Shown: in pieces, positions 33,346-47,135 of the stretch
Layout of the letters: every line of letters begins with the position of its first letter
How positions within the stretch are numbered: position 1 is the first letter of the stretch
Assembly: GCA_963921795.1 (NCBI GenBank)
Contig: OY997644.1
Coordinates: forward strand, 1,359,334-1,423,333
Length of the DNA stretch: 64,000 nucleotides
Direction: 5' to 3'
From: Nannobrachium achirus
Lineage: Eukaryota > Chordata > Actinopteri > Myctophiformes > Myctophidae
Translations under genes and position numbers: made by a program
Notes under the pieces: model-generated
Databases searched by the model: none
Told to the model about the DNA's origin: nothing
Seen by the model: only the letters and a program-made list of their open reading frames with translations

Positions 33346-34115
33346 ATGTGTGATTGCTTAAAGACTGTCAAAATAGCAAAGACAATATTTTTTTTATTTC
33401 AGTTTCAACAGGGAGCAGTGGAAGGGTGTCTCCACATACACACCCATTGTAACTTCAAACTTCATTTTAACCATGATAGATTCATTACAAACACCCATTA
33501 TTTTTTTCTGGTGACTCATTTACCCTCCTAATACGTGAGCTGGCCGTGTTTTTTCGATAACTTTTTTCATTTATTTTTAATAATTATTCTGGGAAAATGG
33601 AAAAAATTAAATACAAAAACATTATTATTAGGCGAGGTTATCCCAGGCCCAGCCAACCAGTGTGGAGGACCATTGTGTCCTGGTTACAGATCATCTGACT
33701 CTGCCTCAGCCCCTCCCACTGCTCATGTGGGTGCTCAGCTAAACGCCACTAGGGTTACATTAAACCAGGTTTCATTAAGAAATGCCTACATTACATTTTA
33801 GTCCAGTGTTAAAAGACTTTAAGGCTAAAAGAAAACAAGTGGTTTTTTGGGGTCTTCCCATCTGAAATCACTTCACAACCACATACATGCCTTTAGTCAT
33901 TAGAACTTTACTGTACAAAAACAAGAAAGAGAAAAAAAGGGAGCAAAAATATCCAAAAGTAGTTTTTCAGTAACAGTCTTAAGAAATGAAATAAATACAA
34001 TGAAAACCAAAGAGCTCATGTTATGCACCAAATGTTTTAGCATGTATCCAGGCAGCACTCCTCTGCACTTACAAATATACAAAATAAAATGGATAAAAGG
34101 CTAAATGATGTGTCA
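33346..34115. other. no feature recognised
   Basis: It is AT-rich unique-looking DNA between lsp1 and gpt2. It may include the distal 3' region of gpt2, but I see no evidence fixing that. Confidence 0.35.
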
Positions 34116-34796
34116 TTAAAGGACAACTCTGCCCTAAATCACTTCTAGGCTCATTTTCCTACTTATATTGATCCAAAATTACTGTCCATGGGGTCTATTA
34201 GGCACAAATGCCCCTGTTGTCCAGTTTCCCCAGCAGAATGCAGCAGCTCTCATAGCTTAGAGTGGAGCCTATAAGCCTATCGCTTTTACACTATTTGTTG
34301 TGTTCAAAAGTGATTTTCTTTTTCATGAATGTGTTACTGGATGCCATTACAAACACATCCATGCCTTGGTGGGACACACAAGCCACCACAATCTCATAAA
34401 TAATGTTTTGGGATGAGCATTCGGCACAAGTGCCAATCAAAGTGACTGCACTGGCCAATCACAGGGCATCTTTTCCGGGACTTGGCAAAACACATAAAAG
34501 CCTAACATCTATTTAGTAGAGTGTGATGGCTTGTGTGGGACAGCGATGACATGGATGTGTTTGTAATGACAACTAGTAACACGTTCATGAAAAATAAAAC
34601 ACATTTGACTACAACAAATAGTGTAAAAGTGATAGGCTTATAGGCTCCACTCTATGCTATAAGAGCTGCTGGGTTCTGCTGGGGAAACTGGACAACAGGG
34701 GCATTTCTGCCTAATAGACCCCATGGACAGTCTTTTTGGATCAATATAAGAAGGAAAATGAGCATAGAAGTGATTTAGGGCGGAGTTGTCCTTTAA
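34116..34796. mobile_element. TTAA-flanked long inverted-repeat MITE
   Basis: The ends TTAAAGGACAACTC and GAGTTGTCCTTTAA, with arms of about 250 bp at high identity (for example ATAGACCCCATGGACAGT). TTAA is at 34116-34119 and 34793-34796. The centre has TGGCCAATCACAG..CCGGGACTTGGC, also seen near 38560. Confidence 0.85.
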
Positions 34797-35133
34797 TATT
34801 ACAAGTCCAAGTAATCCATCCATATGTTCCAGCTGTAGACCAATTACAGTACTTGTTTTCCAGGATGCTCTGAACATGATAAAATGTTCCAGGTATGAAG
34901 AATATATATATAGTCCTACCTCAATCCATTACACAATTTAAGATTGTCTAAATAAAAGGCTAAGCATGCATTTGAGTGTTACCAAAAAGAAAGAAAATCT
35001 CAAGGCATTAAAAAAACAAAAAACAAACAAAAGAAAAAGAGAACCAGTCACTTTGAAGAACATTGTCTAAGTGTATCAAATAATTGATTAGATAAGTGTC
35101 ATAAACCCCCTACCCCCCACAAACGTTTGCGTC

Positions 35134-35635
35134 TTAACCCATTCAGGCCTAGACTTATTGAATGCTTTAACCAGTGAAAATAGCAGATATACAAGCTCAC
35201 AGCGCGCTGCAAGCTTGTAGATCTGCTATTTTTGAAAAAGTCGTGAAAATGTGTGCAAATCTTTGAATATATGTATTTTCCATGGCCAAATAAATATAAT
35301 TTTGGGGGTCCTTCACATGAAAAGATTTGAGAACCACTGACATAGTAGTCTCTCAAGAACAGACTAACTGAGCCACAGTTAAGTGAAAAATACCTTTTCT
35401 TTGACGATGGCTATAGCCAGATTGCTGACATAGAAACATAGGTTTTTTGAAAAAATCTTAGGATTCAAAAGACACTTATAGAATCGGGTCAAAATTCAAA
35501 TTTTCACGATTTTTCAAAAATAGCAGATCTACAAGCTCGCAGCGCGGCACTCGAGCTTGTATATCTGCTATTTTTCAATAGTTAAAGCATAAAATAATAA
35601 TACACAATAATGTGTACCCGTTCTAAATGGGTTAA
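35134..35635. mobile_element. CCCATTTAGG family, TTAA both ends, shortened hairpins
   Basis: TTAACCCATTCAGGCC to TCTAAATGGGTTAA. Both hairpins have lost part of their centres (35176-35233, 35516-35575) and part of the core is deleted. Confidence 0.88.
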
Positions 35636-35821
35636 TGATAATCAAATCAGTTTGATGAACAACACACCTTGTGGTTGTGAGGGATCTAAAGTGAGGATAA
35701 AAAGAAGGACTGATACTATACAGTAGTTGGATCTACAAGCTCATAACCTGCACTATTTTCTGTGACGAAAAACTTGGCTTTGCTTGCAATCAAGTATAAA
35801 TCAGTCTACACAGGCTCTGAC

Positions 35822-36451
35822 GCGACCGAGTATTTCCCGGTGAATCTGTGCGCAACGGTGGGGGCTTGGGAGTGTGGGGGACACGAACCACTGACTATTG
35901 CTGATGATGGAGAGGTTATATAGTTTAGCTTTTATGTATTATGTTATGTAATGTATAATCTTTCCGATTTAGTAAGAGACTCGTCGCCAATTGCAAGATA
36001 TTTAAAAGTTATTTGGGGCCATGATGATATCCTTTTCTTCCCACAACTAGACTAAGGATTTATATTGTCTGTGTTATTGTTTACAACCACAATTATTCAC
36101 GTGTGGCAAGATCGCGGTTCACTAGTTTTTAGTAGGCTATAGTGTAGGCTTAGAAGCCTTTTCAGAAGTTAATTTAATGTTTTCCATTTAATGATTTCCT
36201 TTATCCTCATCTAATCTTGCGCTAATGCACGCAACTGTTTTTGCCATGTTTTAAGGCCGTGTATGCTTTTCAGAAGTTAATTTAATGTTTTCCATTAAAT
36301 GATTTCCTTTCTCGTCATCTTCCTCTAATGCACGCAACTGTTTTCGCCAGGTTTTAAGGTCTTATTTTAGTTGTTTCTCATAAGCTCGCGACCCTCCTTG
36401 CCCATCGGCCCCCACCTTTGCGCACAGATTCACCGGGAAATACTCGGTCGC
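35822..36451. mobile_element. Mutator-like non-autonomous element, 9-bp duplication
   Basis: The inverted ends GCGACCGAGTATTTCCCGG and CCGGGAAATACTCGGTCGC extend to about 45 bp. The 9-bp duplication GGCTCTGAC is perfect (35813-35821, 36452-36460). It contains a tandem duplication of about 100 bp (36161-36360). Sister copy at 38845-39285, inverted. Confidence 0.88.
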
Positions 36452-36949
36452 GGCTCTGACAACACAGTAGGTGTGTTGGCAGGCAACAATACAACATTCA
36501 ACATAATAAAACATCAGATGTTGCTCAAACAAAAAACAAACAAAAAAATATATAATAAAAAGCTTTCATAGCAATAACCTAACCCAAGTCTTTGCTTTAT
36601 TGTAACTTGGAAATAGTACGGCCCAAGTCAGACAAGAAACATAAATTCAAGGACTGTAAAATTGGGACTTGTTACCCTGCACTTTGAATCAACGACGTCT
36701 CTCAAAACCGCACGAAACCATTTCAACGAGAACAAGTCAGATATCACTGTACAATATATCTGATTAGCTCCATATTCCACAATTATCAATATAATACCAG
36801 CCCTCCTGATATACTGAGGACGCCCTCAGTAAACCACTGTCTGCAAGTAAACAAGCTAAAAGTAAACTATGTCTCAACAATGAGTGTCCTGTCCATACAC
36901 ACAGAAAGTGTGTTTGGTCTTCAACGGCATCAACTACAGTATATAGAAC

Positions 36950-37226
<277 letters not shown>

Positions 37227-37236
37227 CATTGACCAG

Positions 37237-37451
37237 TTAACCCATTTAGGCCTGAACACATTATAAGCAATATTTTATGCTTTAAATATTAAAAAAATAG
37301 CAGATATACAAGCTTACAGCGCGGCAATTTGAAAAATCTTGAAAATTTGTGCAAATCTTTCAATATTTTGACCCGATTATCACTTTTTTTTCAAAAATAG
37401 CATATTTTTCAATAGCTAAAGCATACAATAATTCTAACCTAAATGGGTTAA
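37237..37451. mobile_element. CCCATTTAGG family, internally deleted
   Basis: TTAACCCATTTAGGCC to CCTAAATGGGTTAA in 215 bp. Only half hairpins remain. Confidence 0.85.
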
Positions 37452-37684
37452 TTTCAAAAGGCGAGTGACAGATAATTCCAAGATTGTACCTATAGTGCTT
37501 GCAACCAGTAGACGTAGCTATCTGTTATGTGAAGAAACAAATCAAAGCTGGCATGTACAGTAGGAGCACACTGAAAGGAATATATTTACAGTAAAGAAGT
37601 CCATGTGTAGTTGTGATCTTCTGAAAGTACAGTAGCTTTAAGTCATCCTTTGGGACTTTTAATATTTCGGCCAGGGATTAAAGC

Positions 37685-38056
37685 AAAAAAAAAATCCCAA
37701 GACTGAAGATTATTTTCAGACCATGTCCCAAACACACCAATATTTGGGGTGTTTCCCTGAAGTTCTGAACTGCCTTCACTGAATGTCTGTGTGCCAATCC
37801 ATGCTTCATTTTATAGAAGTAACTTCTGAAGTTCTGTTGTATTCTATTGCTAGTCTGGCCAATTCAAATACTCAAATCTTGAAATTGTAACTTGCTTTTT
37901 AGTTTGGAGATCACTTGACTAGCGCGACTGTCATTCACACCGCAGGCATCGCTACACCTCCCCCCTTATTTATTTTGCGGCTCTGCACTGATCTCAGAAA
38001 TAGCCCCTATGGAATCCCGAAGACTGAAATCAGTCCCCAGGACTGGGAACTTTAAC
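37685..38056. mobile_element. body of the element intact at 45401-45982
   Basis: Shares CAATATTTGGGGTGTTTCCC, CTGAACTGCCTTCACTGAATG and on to ACTGAAATCAGTCCCCAGGA with the 45401 copy, in the same orientation. Ends are not intact. It lies about 250 bp beyond the gpt2 stop, possibly inside the 3'UTR. Confidence 0.75.
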
Positions 38057-38299
38057 CTGTGTATTTCAAATTTTTAATAATTTGTCTCTTTTAATTGAAC
38101 GTGACAGGAAGGCACCGTGTTGCTGTAAATCAAGTCAAAACCACAAGCAGTCGTTTTCACTTTTGGAAAAAAAAAACAAAAAAAAACAAAAAACAAAACA
38201 AGCCTTATCAGCAGCATTCATTGCGTTGCTGCCGGGTTCATACAAGTCTTAAAATAAAGCATTTTGTTTACGGACTCATTTCTTGTGTGTCTTCGTAGC

Positions 38300-38411
38300 T
38301 CATCTCTGAGGCTCCTCCTGCTCAGAGTACTCCTCAAGGAAGGCCATGTGGAACCTCCTCACCTTCTCCAGCAGCACCTGGAGCTTCTCTGTGCTGGGCA
38401 GGATGGTCATC
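38300..38411 (-). CDS. gpt2: alanine aminotransferase last coding exon
   Basis: After acceptor CTGCTTCCAG the exon finishes the split Arg codon and reads MTILPSTEKLQVLLEKVRRF then HMAFLEEYSEQEEPQR, with TGA at 38302-38300. MTILP..EKL..LLEK is the family's C-terminal block. The tail after EEYS is about seven residues longer than the human proteins I recall, which end near this point. The 3'UTR continues leftwards. I could not fix its end because AATAAA-like sites on the minus strand fall inside repeats. Confidence 0.93.
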
Positions 38412-38844
38412 CTGGAAGCAGGAAGAGACATGGCTGAATGCACAGATATAAAGAGCTAGACGCCTCGTTCGCCTCTGCAGTTAATTGGAGCGATGTGCAA
38501 AAGTTGTAGTCCGGACCTCCTGGAAAAACTAATGGAACGCTGTCAGTCAAAGTGACTACTGGCCAATCACAGCGTGTCTTTCCCGGGACTTATCCAAGGA
38601 CCGCAATTCAATTCAACAGAGCCAGTTCCGATGTTGCGCTGTTCAGCTGTTCTTACAGGCTGCATACGTAAAGACCAGCCCCCACCTACCTCTGATTGGC
38701 TTACCGACTTCCCTATGTGTGACGCACGCGGAAGCAATGAACATGGAAGCGATGAAGATTCCCTTAGTTGCTCAATGCATACGCCCCCTAGCCGAAGGAG
38801 GCGTCTACCTTTCTATGTCTATGGCTGAATGTCCAGTCATTACT
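38412..38844. other. gpt2 last intron, 5' of final exon
   Basis: No defined element until 38845. It has a TGGCCAATCACAGCGTGTC block shared with 34116-34796. Confidence 0.35.
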
Positions 38845-39285
38845 GCCACCGCGGTTTTCCCGGTGAACCTAAGCGCAGCGGTGGGGGCCGATGGGCAAGG
38901 AGGGTCGCGAGCTTATGAGAAACAACTAAAGTAAGAACTTAAAACCTGGCGAAAACAGTTGCGTGCAAGCCGTGCATTAGCGCAAGATGGCGATAAAGGA
39001 AATCATTAAATGGAAAACATTCAATTAACTTCTCAAAATGCTTATAAACTAAGCCTACACTAACCTACTATAAAACTAGTAGAACCGCGATCTTGCCACA
39101 CGTGACTAATTGTGGTTGTAAATAACACAGACGAGTCTCTTATGAAATTGGCAAGAGTGCCTCTCATTACATAAAGCTCTATACCTCTCCATGACTCCAT
39201 CATCGGCAATAGTCAGTGGTGTGTGTTCCCCACACTCCTGCGCCCCCACCTTTGCGCTCAGGTTCACCGGGAAAACCGCGGTCGC
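38845..39285. mobile_element. Mutator-like element, second copy with 9-bp duplication
   Basis: GCCACCGCGGTTTTCCCGG to CCGGGAAAACCGCGGTCGC, with a perfect 9-bp duplication GTCATTACT (38836-38844, 39286-39294). The interior is inverted relative to 35822-36451 and lacks its internal tandem duplication. Confidence 0.88.
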
Positions 39286-39366
39286 GTCATTACTACAGTA
39301 GATGCACTCACTGCACCGTCACATTGTTGTCCAGGCTAACAGAAGAACACGGTATTAACACTTAGA

Positions 39367-39783
39367 CCGTGGGTCTTCAAAAGGGGGTCCTCAGAGTTAC
39401 TACAGGGGGTCCTCCAAATCTTTGAGTGATAGAAACGTATTGTTCTCCTTTTTTATAACAACCACTTGAACCCTAGCGCTCATATTCTGAGAACTTTAGC
39501 CAAAAATAGCAGATCTACAAGCTCACAAGCTTGTAGATCGGCTTTGGTGTAGAGGGGAAAAAGAGCAGACTAAGTACAGAGTGAAAGGTCAACTTTATTA
39601 AGTAGTATTGACGGTTCAAGTGGTTAAATATCTGAAAACACACACTGACATGAATCCAAAATACACTGATGATTGTGCTGTCAAACGATGAAACTACATG
39701 GAATCTATGAAAAGGCTGTGGGGGTCCCTGCTTCATCTCTCTCTCAGCTAAGGGGTCCCTGGCCTGAAAACGTTGAAGACCCC
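39367..39783. mobile_element. CAGGGGTCTTCAAC hAT-like element, worn ends
   Basis: Ends GTGGGTCTTCAAAAGGGGG and AACGTTGAAGACCCCTA, with a shortened hairpin at 39502-39545. The target duplication is not convincing. Confidence 0.7.
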
Positions 39784-39791
39784 TAACATAA

Positions 39792-40373
39792 GTGGCGTTT
39801 CCATAAAGCCACTTAATGCGCATTAACGGCTTATTCGCAAAATCTTTTTATGGAAACACTTCAAAATGCGAATAAACTTTCATTATCCGCAAAAAAAATT
39901 ATCCGCTTGGAGGAGGTGGATTTTGAGGCTTTATCGAATAAACTAAATGCGCATTTGTAAACAGGTCAGACAATAAATGCGAATAGATTATGACGTTCTG
40001 GGTCCATATCGTCCTCCAACTTAACACTTTCCCTTGCCGCTTAACATCCATTGTATAGCGTTTTAGCCCACAAAACAAACCGGTTGTTTGTTACACACGG
40101 AGTGACACGGACCGTGTGTAAATTCCTCCCGTTTTCACCTCCCGGAGCCATCCGTGGCTAACCCTTCCTCATCACACAGTGTTGCTTGCCAAAAGTGGCC
40201 GATCTACAAGCTCACAGCAGCTCGCATCCGCGTCTCCGCGCCACGTTGTGAGCTTGCAGATCGGCCACCTTCCAGAGGACGCTGAAACTTGCAGGATGAG
40301 CACTGTGCAGCGACGCGTATTTCTGATAATTCGCTTCCCTAATTCGAATAAGTTTATGGAAACATGGCTTTAG
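39792..40373. mobile_element. GGCGTTTCCATAAAGCC element with hairpin
   Basis: GGCGTTTCCATAAAGCCA faces TTTATGGAAACATGGCTTTA about 580 bp away. A GC-rich hairpin variant (40193-40272, arms GTGGCCGATCTACAAGCTC) lies inside. A further family carrying the module. Confidence 0.6.
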
Positions 40374-40629
40374 ACAGACATAGTTTAAAAAGGTTATGCA
40401 GTCAAAGTGTTAAGATTTGTATTTTCAGTCAAAAGGAATGTGAGATTGATTCATGAACTGCTGAAAGGCTAAAAGCTGGACAAATGGAATTAAATGACAA
40501 AGTAGCACTATGCACTCATTCTTTTGATTGGCTAGTTGGTTCAGGTACATTATTTTAAAATTAATGATACGCATAACATGTCAGAGACTAAACAAACGTA
40601 ACACATAGAAAATCAGTATACTTTAAGTC

Positions 40630-40766
40630 AGAGGTTCTCAACCTTTTCAGGCCGCGACCCCCAAAATAATCATATTTTAACTGGGGACCCCCCCACCCTG
40701 ACGAGCACTAAGAGTTGAGACATTACATTTTGTACAACAAGGTTACCCACAGGTTGAGAACCACTG
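40630..40766. mobile_element. CAGAGGTTCTCAACC hAT-like element without hairpin
   Basis: CAGAGGTTCTCAACC to GGTTGAGAACCACTG in about 136 bp, with CTTTAAGT and CTTTAACC flanking. It lacks the interior seen at 21083-21522. It abuts the next TTAA element. Confidence 0.75.
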
Positions 40767-40768
40767 CT

Positions 40769-41587
40769 TTAACCCATTTAGGCCTAGTATTATTGAATGC
40801 TTTAACCAGTGAAAAATAGCAGATATACAAGCTCACAGCGCGGCACCGATGCTATTTTTGGAAAAAGTCGTGAAAATGTGTGCAAATCTTTGAATATATG
40901 TATTTTCAAAGCGAACGTTTGTAACTCAAATTTTGCTTCTGGGGGGTCCCTGGAACTAAATATTTTGAGATGGGGGTCCGTGGCCAAATAAATATCATTT
41001 TGGGGGTCCTTCACATGAAAAGGTTTGAGAACCACTGACATAGTAGTCTCTCAAGAACAGACTAACTGAGCTCCAGTTAAGTGAAAAGGACCTTTTCTTT
41101 GACGATGGCTGGCCAGATTGCTGACATAGAAACATAGGTTTTTCAAAAAACCTTAGAAGGATTCAAAAGACACATAGAATCGGGTCAAAATTCAAATGTT
41201 CATGATTTTTCAAAAATAGCAGATATACAAGCTCGCAGCGCAGCACTCGGTGCCGCGCTGTGAGCTTGTATATCTGCTATTTTTTAATACCTCGTATTTT
41301 CCGGACTATAAGGCGCACTTCAAAGCCTTTAATTTTCTCAAAAAACTACAGTGCGCCTTATAGTCCAGTGCGCCTCATTTATGGATCATTCATTGACATT
41401 CCCTTTAGCACAGCTCCATCTGTTGGATGCATAACGCAACGGTAGCGTCTATTATGTGCGCCTTATAGTCCGGTGCGCCTTATATATGAAAACAGTTCGA
41501 AAATAGACCATTCATTGACAGTGCGCCTTATAGTCCGGAAAATACGGTAGTTAAAGCATCCACAAATTTTAGGCCTAAATGGGTTAA
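40769..41587. mobile_element. CCCATTTAGG family interrupted by a TA-flanked MITE
   Basis: TTAACCCATTTAGGCC (40769) to CCTAAATGGGTTAA (41587). The first hairpin is truncated (40813-40860) and the second full (41214-41284). The outer sequence is split exactly at CAATA/GTTAAAGC-equivalent bases by the element at 41288-41549. Confidence 0.88.
41288..41549. mobile_element. mariner-like MITE, CGTATTTTCCGGACTATAAG ends
   Basis: CGTATTTTCCGGACTATAAG and its inverse with TA at both ends (41288-41289, 41548-41549). The GTGCGCCTTATAGTCC motif is repeated four times. Nested in the preceding element. Confidence 0.85.
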
Positions 41588-41951
41588 GCTTGGTGCAGCC
41601 AGATGGGTCTGAATCTCAGCTGCGTCATCTTCCATTTAACCACATGAACCCAAGCCAGAAAAGAAAATATTTCACGGGAAGGTGAAAATCTAGAGTAGGT
41701 ATAATTTCCAGTGAAATGTTTTCTTTTCTGGCCAAAAAGACGCGAGGTGGGGGGGCTCCGAGTGCTTCCACTAAGGAAAGTAGGCTTTCAACTCCCAAAA
41801 GCCTTCTTTGTTTTGGTGACTAGCAAAACTGTATTTGTTATTTTTGGACCAGACGAGAGGGTGCGCAGGCTTTCTGCAACGCATGGTTAGATAGCATTAA
41901 GGAGAACTCCTAATGCTATGGACCAGAGCTAAGAAGCCCTATACTGATGAG

Positions 41952-42972
<1,021 letters not shown>

Positions 42973-43146
42973 TCATTATTACTTTTAAAAACAAGGCTTG
43001 CCAAGTGCTTCACCAAATGCGAGCTGGTAGATCTTCTATTTTTGAAGAATTGTTAAAAAAATCATATTTGCAAATATTTGAATATATATTTTTTTCAAAG
43101 CAAACTTCTGTAACTCAAATCTCTGCTTCTGGGGGGTGCCAACAAC

Positions 43147-44146
43147 CAGGGATGGATTACCCAACGGGCACAATGGGCCCAGGCCCAGGGGCCCCTGAGC
43201 TAGGGGGGCCCCTCAGCTTGAGCCACTGTGTGACCGTGTCCCTGTTATTAACGTTGCGCTGTTTGCCAGACACTATTTTATTCGTTCATGTCAATAAAAT
43301 AACATCAAATATTCCTAAAACACCATGATACATGTTATACTGTAAGTGTTTAGCTCCTCAGTTCATCTATAAGACTTCAGAGTGAGGGATCCAAAAAGCA
43401 AGTGCAAAACAACAACAACATTACATTTTCTTATGTTCACGCATTACAACAATGTAGTGGTAATAGATAAACCGGGGTAGATAACATAACTGTTGTGTTA
43501 TCTACCCCGATTAATCTTAAATGGGCCCCCTCATTCATAGCATCATATACTGTAACACTTGACTGTATGGTCCTTTAAGTATGTGTTACCACCAGCCTTA
43601 CCTGGCTGCCTGGGACAAGTGAGATTCTTTGCATAAACATAAAAAGCCCTATCAAATGTATAGGGGTCAAACTCTTGCAAGAAGTATAATGAATAATGTA
43701 TTATTAAAATATAGATAATAATATATCTAAAATAAATAAGTCAGCACCCAATTTTATATAAAGTATTGTTAGATTTTCTTATTTTTTTCTTTAAGTTGCT
43801 TTAGCAGCTAACATAAGCATGATGAAGAATGTTATCACACAGCATAGAATAACTTTGAACCTGGCACCACTGTTTTTAGGGCAGAGGAGAGGGAAAATAA
43901 ACCAAAATGTTTTCAAGATTAGCTGCTATGTTAAGCTCCACAATATTGTGTGTTATAGTTACGGTATAACTATTCTATACATTTCAGGAGCTCTTTTTTG
44001 GGACTTTAAAAACTCAATTTTTTTTCTGGCGCGGCTGTGCCGCGCACACGGAACACACACCGTCGCTATGTCGCTGTGCGGTCGTAAGAAGGGGGGCCCT
44101 TTGCATTTTGGGGCCCAGGGGCAAATTTTTTCATAGTCCGTCTATG
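43147..44146. mobile_element. 1-kb hAT-like element with 8-bp duplication
   Basis: The ends CAGGGATGGATTAC and GTCCGTCTATG are loosely inverted. The 8-bp duplication CCAACAAC is perfect (43139-43146, 44147-44154). GGGGCCC blocks lie near both ends. No long frame. It sits in a decayed copy of the two-hairpin core (about 43015-43138 and 44155-44330). Confidence 0.85.
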
Positions 44147-44718
44147 CCAACAACATAGTATATTGGGACAAGTTAACATATATTGAGATGCGGGTCCGTG
44201 GCCAAATCCATGTAAATAAACTTGACATGATACAGTTGGAGAACCACTGATTTAGAATCAGGTCAAAAATATTCAAAGACTTGCTAAAATTTTCAAAAAT
44301 CTAGCTTGCAGCTTGTAGATGAAAAATAATTCATTATCACTTAAATAAAAAATTGCTTGTCAAGTGCTGAGGTTTGCTGTGCTGTACTTGAAGCCCTTTG
44401 ACATTGTCTCCATAAGCTCCCTATAGCCCAGAACACAGGTGATCTAATCTTATACAACATTCGGCCACTAGATGGTGCACTCCACCTACCCTCTCCACAT
44501 AGCAGCACTGACACACCTCAAGTAGGTCTGTCAAAACTATTACATATTCGCCTGATTGCAATTATTCGAGCTAATCGCATTTATTTTGCATAATAGCTTC
44601 CTAATTGTTTCCATTCATCTGTATAAAACACCTGGATGAAATTAAAAGACATCATAATTAATTCCACATCGTCATCCATACTGTTGGGCCAATTTTATTT
44701 TTTACTAAAACTAAGCCA

Positions 44719-44925
44719 TAAGGCCCATTCCCACTGGGCCAGATAACAGATACAACAATCTCTTTCTCCAGATATTTTTCCATTCAAGTGGATGGTAGAT
44801 ACAGATAAAAAAATATATCTATCACAGATATTATTTTTATCTGTATCTACCATCCACTTGAATGGAAAAATATCTGGAGAAAGATTTTTTTTTCTGTTAT
44901 CTGGCCCAGTGGGAATGGGCCTTTA
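44719..44925. mobile_element. near-perfect 207-bp foldback
   Basis: Arms of about 95 bp run from TAAGGCCCATTCCCACTGG to CCAGTGGGAATGGGCCTTTA with few mismatches and almost no loop. Target type unclear. Confidence 0.85.
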
Positions 44926-45400
44926 GCCCTAAATCCATTAACTCTCCTACTGCCAGATTATTTATTTATTTATTGGGTCTGGTGCCATCAAAAAGCGGCT
45001 TACCTTTGCGACGTTATAGTAGATAGACAGACAGACATTTATTTATTTTTATTTTTTTGGGTTGTGCAATAGTGCACTTTGGTCTGCCAGGCAGCAGAGG
45101 GCGGCGTCATGCGAGAATGAATGTGAATTTGCCTGTTATGTGTTGAAGAAGAAGAAGACCAGTCACTGGCCACAGAGCCTTACAGCCAGAGGAAATCAAC
45201 AAGGAAGTGAATTGTTCTCCGTTGATGTTAACGCATAATGGATTTTTTACACCATCACCGCGGAAAATGTGTTTACAGTAGACGGCCGCGCGACCCCTCA
45301 TCAGCTTACAGTCATCAGACGAACGAACCGAACGAGCGCCGTATTGGCGGAGAGGTCTTGCGAAATCGGGCGAACGTGAACGTTCAAAGCGTTGGGAGAG

Positions 45401-45982
45401 TTAAAGGGACACGATCACAATTTTCAAAATATATTTGCTAATGCTTGTCCGCAAGATGGGGCAAGGCCAAAGGTCTTTTTTCCAGACCATGTCCCAATAT
45501 GTCATTTTGTAGCGCACGTCAATATTTGGGGTGTTTCCCTGAAGTTCTGAACTGCCTTCACTGAATGTGTGTGTGCCAATCCATGCTTCATTTTATAGAA
45601 TGAAGTTCTGAAGTTCTGTTGTATTCTATTGCTATGGCCAATTCAAATACTCATATCTTGAAATGATAACTGCTTTTTAGTTTGGAGATCACTTGACTAG
45701 CGTTTTGATGACTTCGTCATTCATGCTGCAGCCATCACTACACCTCCCCCTTATTTTTTATTTTTTTGCAGATCTGCACTGATCTCAGAAACAGCCCCTA
45801 TGGAATCCTCAAGACTGAAATCAGTCCCCAGGACTGAGAACTTTAACCTCTCTGTGGCAATAATAGAATCACAGGCTGAAACAAACAGAAAGTGGATTTT
45901 TCAGTCATTTTATGGGTTGTATTGTATCGGTATCAACAATGAAATGAAAAGCACATCGACAGTGTAATAAGTGTCTCTTTAA
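45401..45982. mobile_element. TTAA-flanked element AGGGACAC
   Basis: TTAAAGGGACACG and GTGTCTCTTTAA, with TTAA at 45401-45404 and 45979-45982. The body is 80-90% like 37685-38056 by eye. Non-coding. Confidence 0.75.
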
Positions 45983-46226
45983 GGCCTAACAAAGACATTA
46001 CCGGTACCAAAGCAACCCGCCATGGTTCTCTTGCACACGGGTAGTCTTTCTTTTTCTATAACATTGCAAAGGTAAGCTGCTTTTTGCTGGCACCAGCCCC
46101 AATAAATACATAACAACATCTGGCAGTAGAACTGTTAAAATAAATATATAAATATCGCAAATAAAATCGCAGTCGCAATATTTGTCAGAAAAATAGCAAT
46201 TTAGCCCAGGAAATTAGTAAAACAAA

Positions 46227-46634
46227 TCGCTCACTTTGTGATACAACCACCAAATTTTGCACAAAGTTTCCTCTGGACCTACTTTCCCCCAAAAGCACGT
46301 TAGCCACTCAATTTATTTAAAATATTTAATATATTTAAAACCCATTGACTTTATATACAGTAAAATAATACAAAAGAAATAGTCTGTTTTAAGTAGCATG
46401 TGAGGGGTCAAACTAGGCTTGCATTGGATTCGGGATCATGAAAAACCCCTAGTTTGACCCCTCACATGCTACTTAAAGCAGATTTATGGTTTTGCATTAT
46501 TTTACTGTATAAAAAGTCAACGGGACCCCAACCCTTTAAAAAAAAAAACTAGTGGCTAACATGCTTTTTGGGAAAAGTAGGTCCAGAGGAAACTTTGTAC
46601 AAAATTTGGTGCTTGTATCACAAACCGAACGATT
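46227..46634. mobile_element. palindromic element sharing core with 8986-9657
   Basis: Arms of about 180 bp include ACAACCACCAAATTTTGCAC..GTCCAGAGGAAACTTTGTAC. The centre AAGTAGCATGTGAGGGGTCA and its inverse are the same as in 8986-9657, but the outer arms differ. It ends about 97 bp beyond the donor of the gpt2 exon at 46731. Confidence 0.8.
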
Positions 46635-46730
46635 CTTCCAAAAAATAGACTTAATTTCACGCAGTAATTAGATATTTTCCCAAAATGGTGCAGCCCTATT
46701 GTGACAGCCACCAGTGACACCAGCGCGTAC

Positions 46731-46886
46731 CTGGGCCTGCTGGATGGCTCGTGGCGGGATGAGGATCTGGGGGAAGGCGTACATGGCTCCCTGCACCGGG
46801 TTGCACTTGATCCCAGGCACCGTGTTGAGGGTCTGCTCCGTCATCTTGGCCCTCTCAGCCAGGCTGCCCAGCACCTGGCTCTTCTC
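46731..46886 (-). CDS. gpt2: alanine aminotransferase exon
   Basis: The exon is 156 nt, 52 whole codons, from acceptor TTGTCCAG to donor CAG/GTACGC. It encodes [40 protein letters not shown] and [12 protein letters not shown]. The [15 protein letters not shown] block is characteristic of the family's C-terminal domain. The intron on its 5' side is about 9.2 kb, mostly nested transposons. A hAT-type element begins 30 bp upstream of the acceptor and a SINE 41 bp upstream. Confidence 0.95.
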
Positions 46887-46926
46887 CTGGACAACACAAG
46901 ACACATCGTTTAAGTCAGGGGTCTTC

Positions 46927-47135
46927 GGGGCGCCCGGTGGCCTAGTGGACCAGGCGCATACCATAGGCATTGCCATTTCGGCATCAATGCCTGTCGGCGT
47001 CGCCAGTTAGATTCCCGATCCGGGCGACCTTTGCCGCATGTCACTCCCTGTCTCTCCCCCATTTTTCCTGTCAGTCTACTGTCCTATCCAATAAAGGCAA
47101 AAAGCCCAAAAACAAATCTTAAAAAAAAAAAAAAA
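46927..47135 (+). repeat. tRNA-derived SINE with 12-bp target duplication
   Basis: The head GGCGCCCGGTGGCCTAGTGG (A-box region) has a B-box-like AGATTCCCGATCC and the body TGTCGGCGTCGCC..GCATGTCACTCCCTGTC, then an A-rich tail. TCAGGGGTCTTC is duplicated exactly at 46915-46926 and 47136-47147. It is antisense to gpt2 and starts 41 bp upstream of the acceptor. Confidence 0.9.
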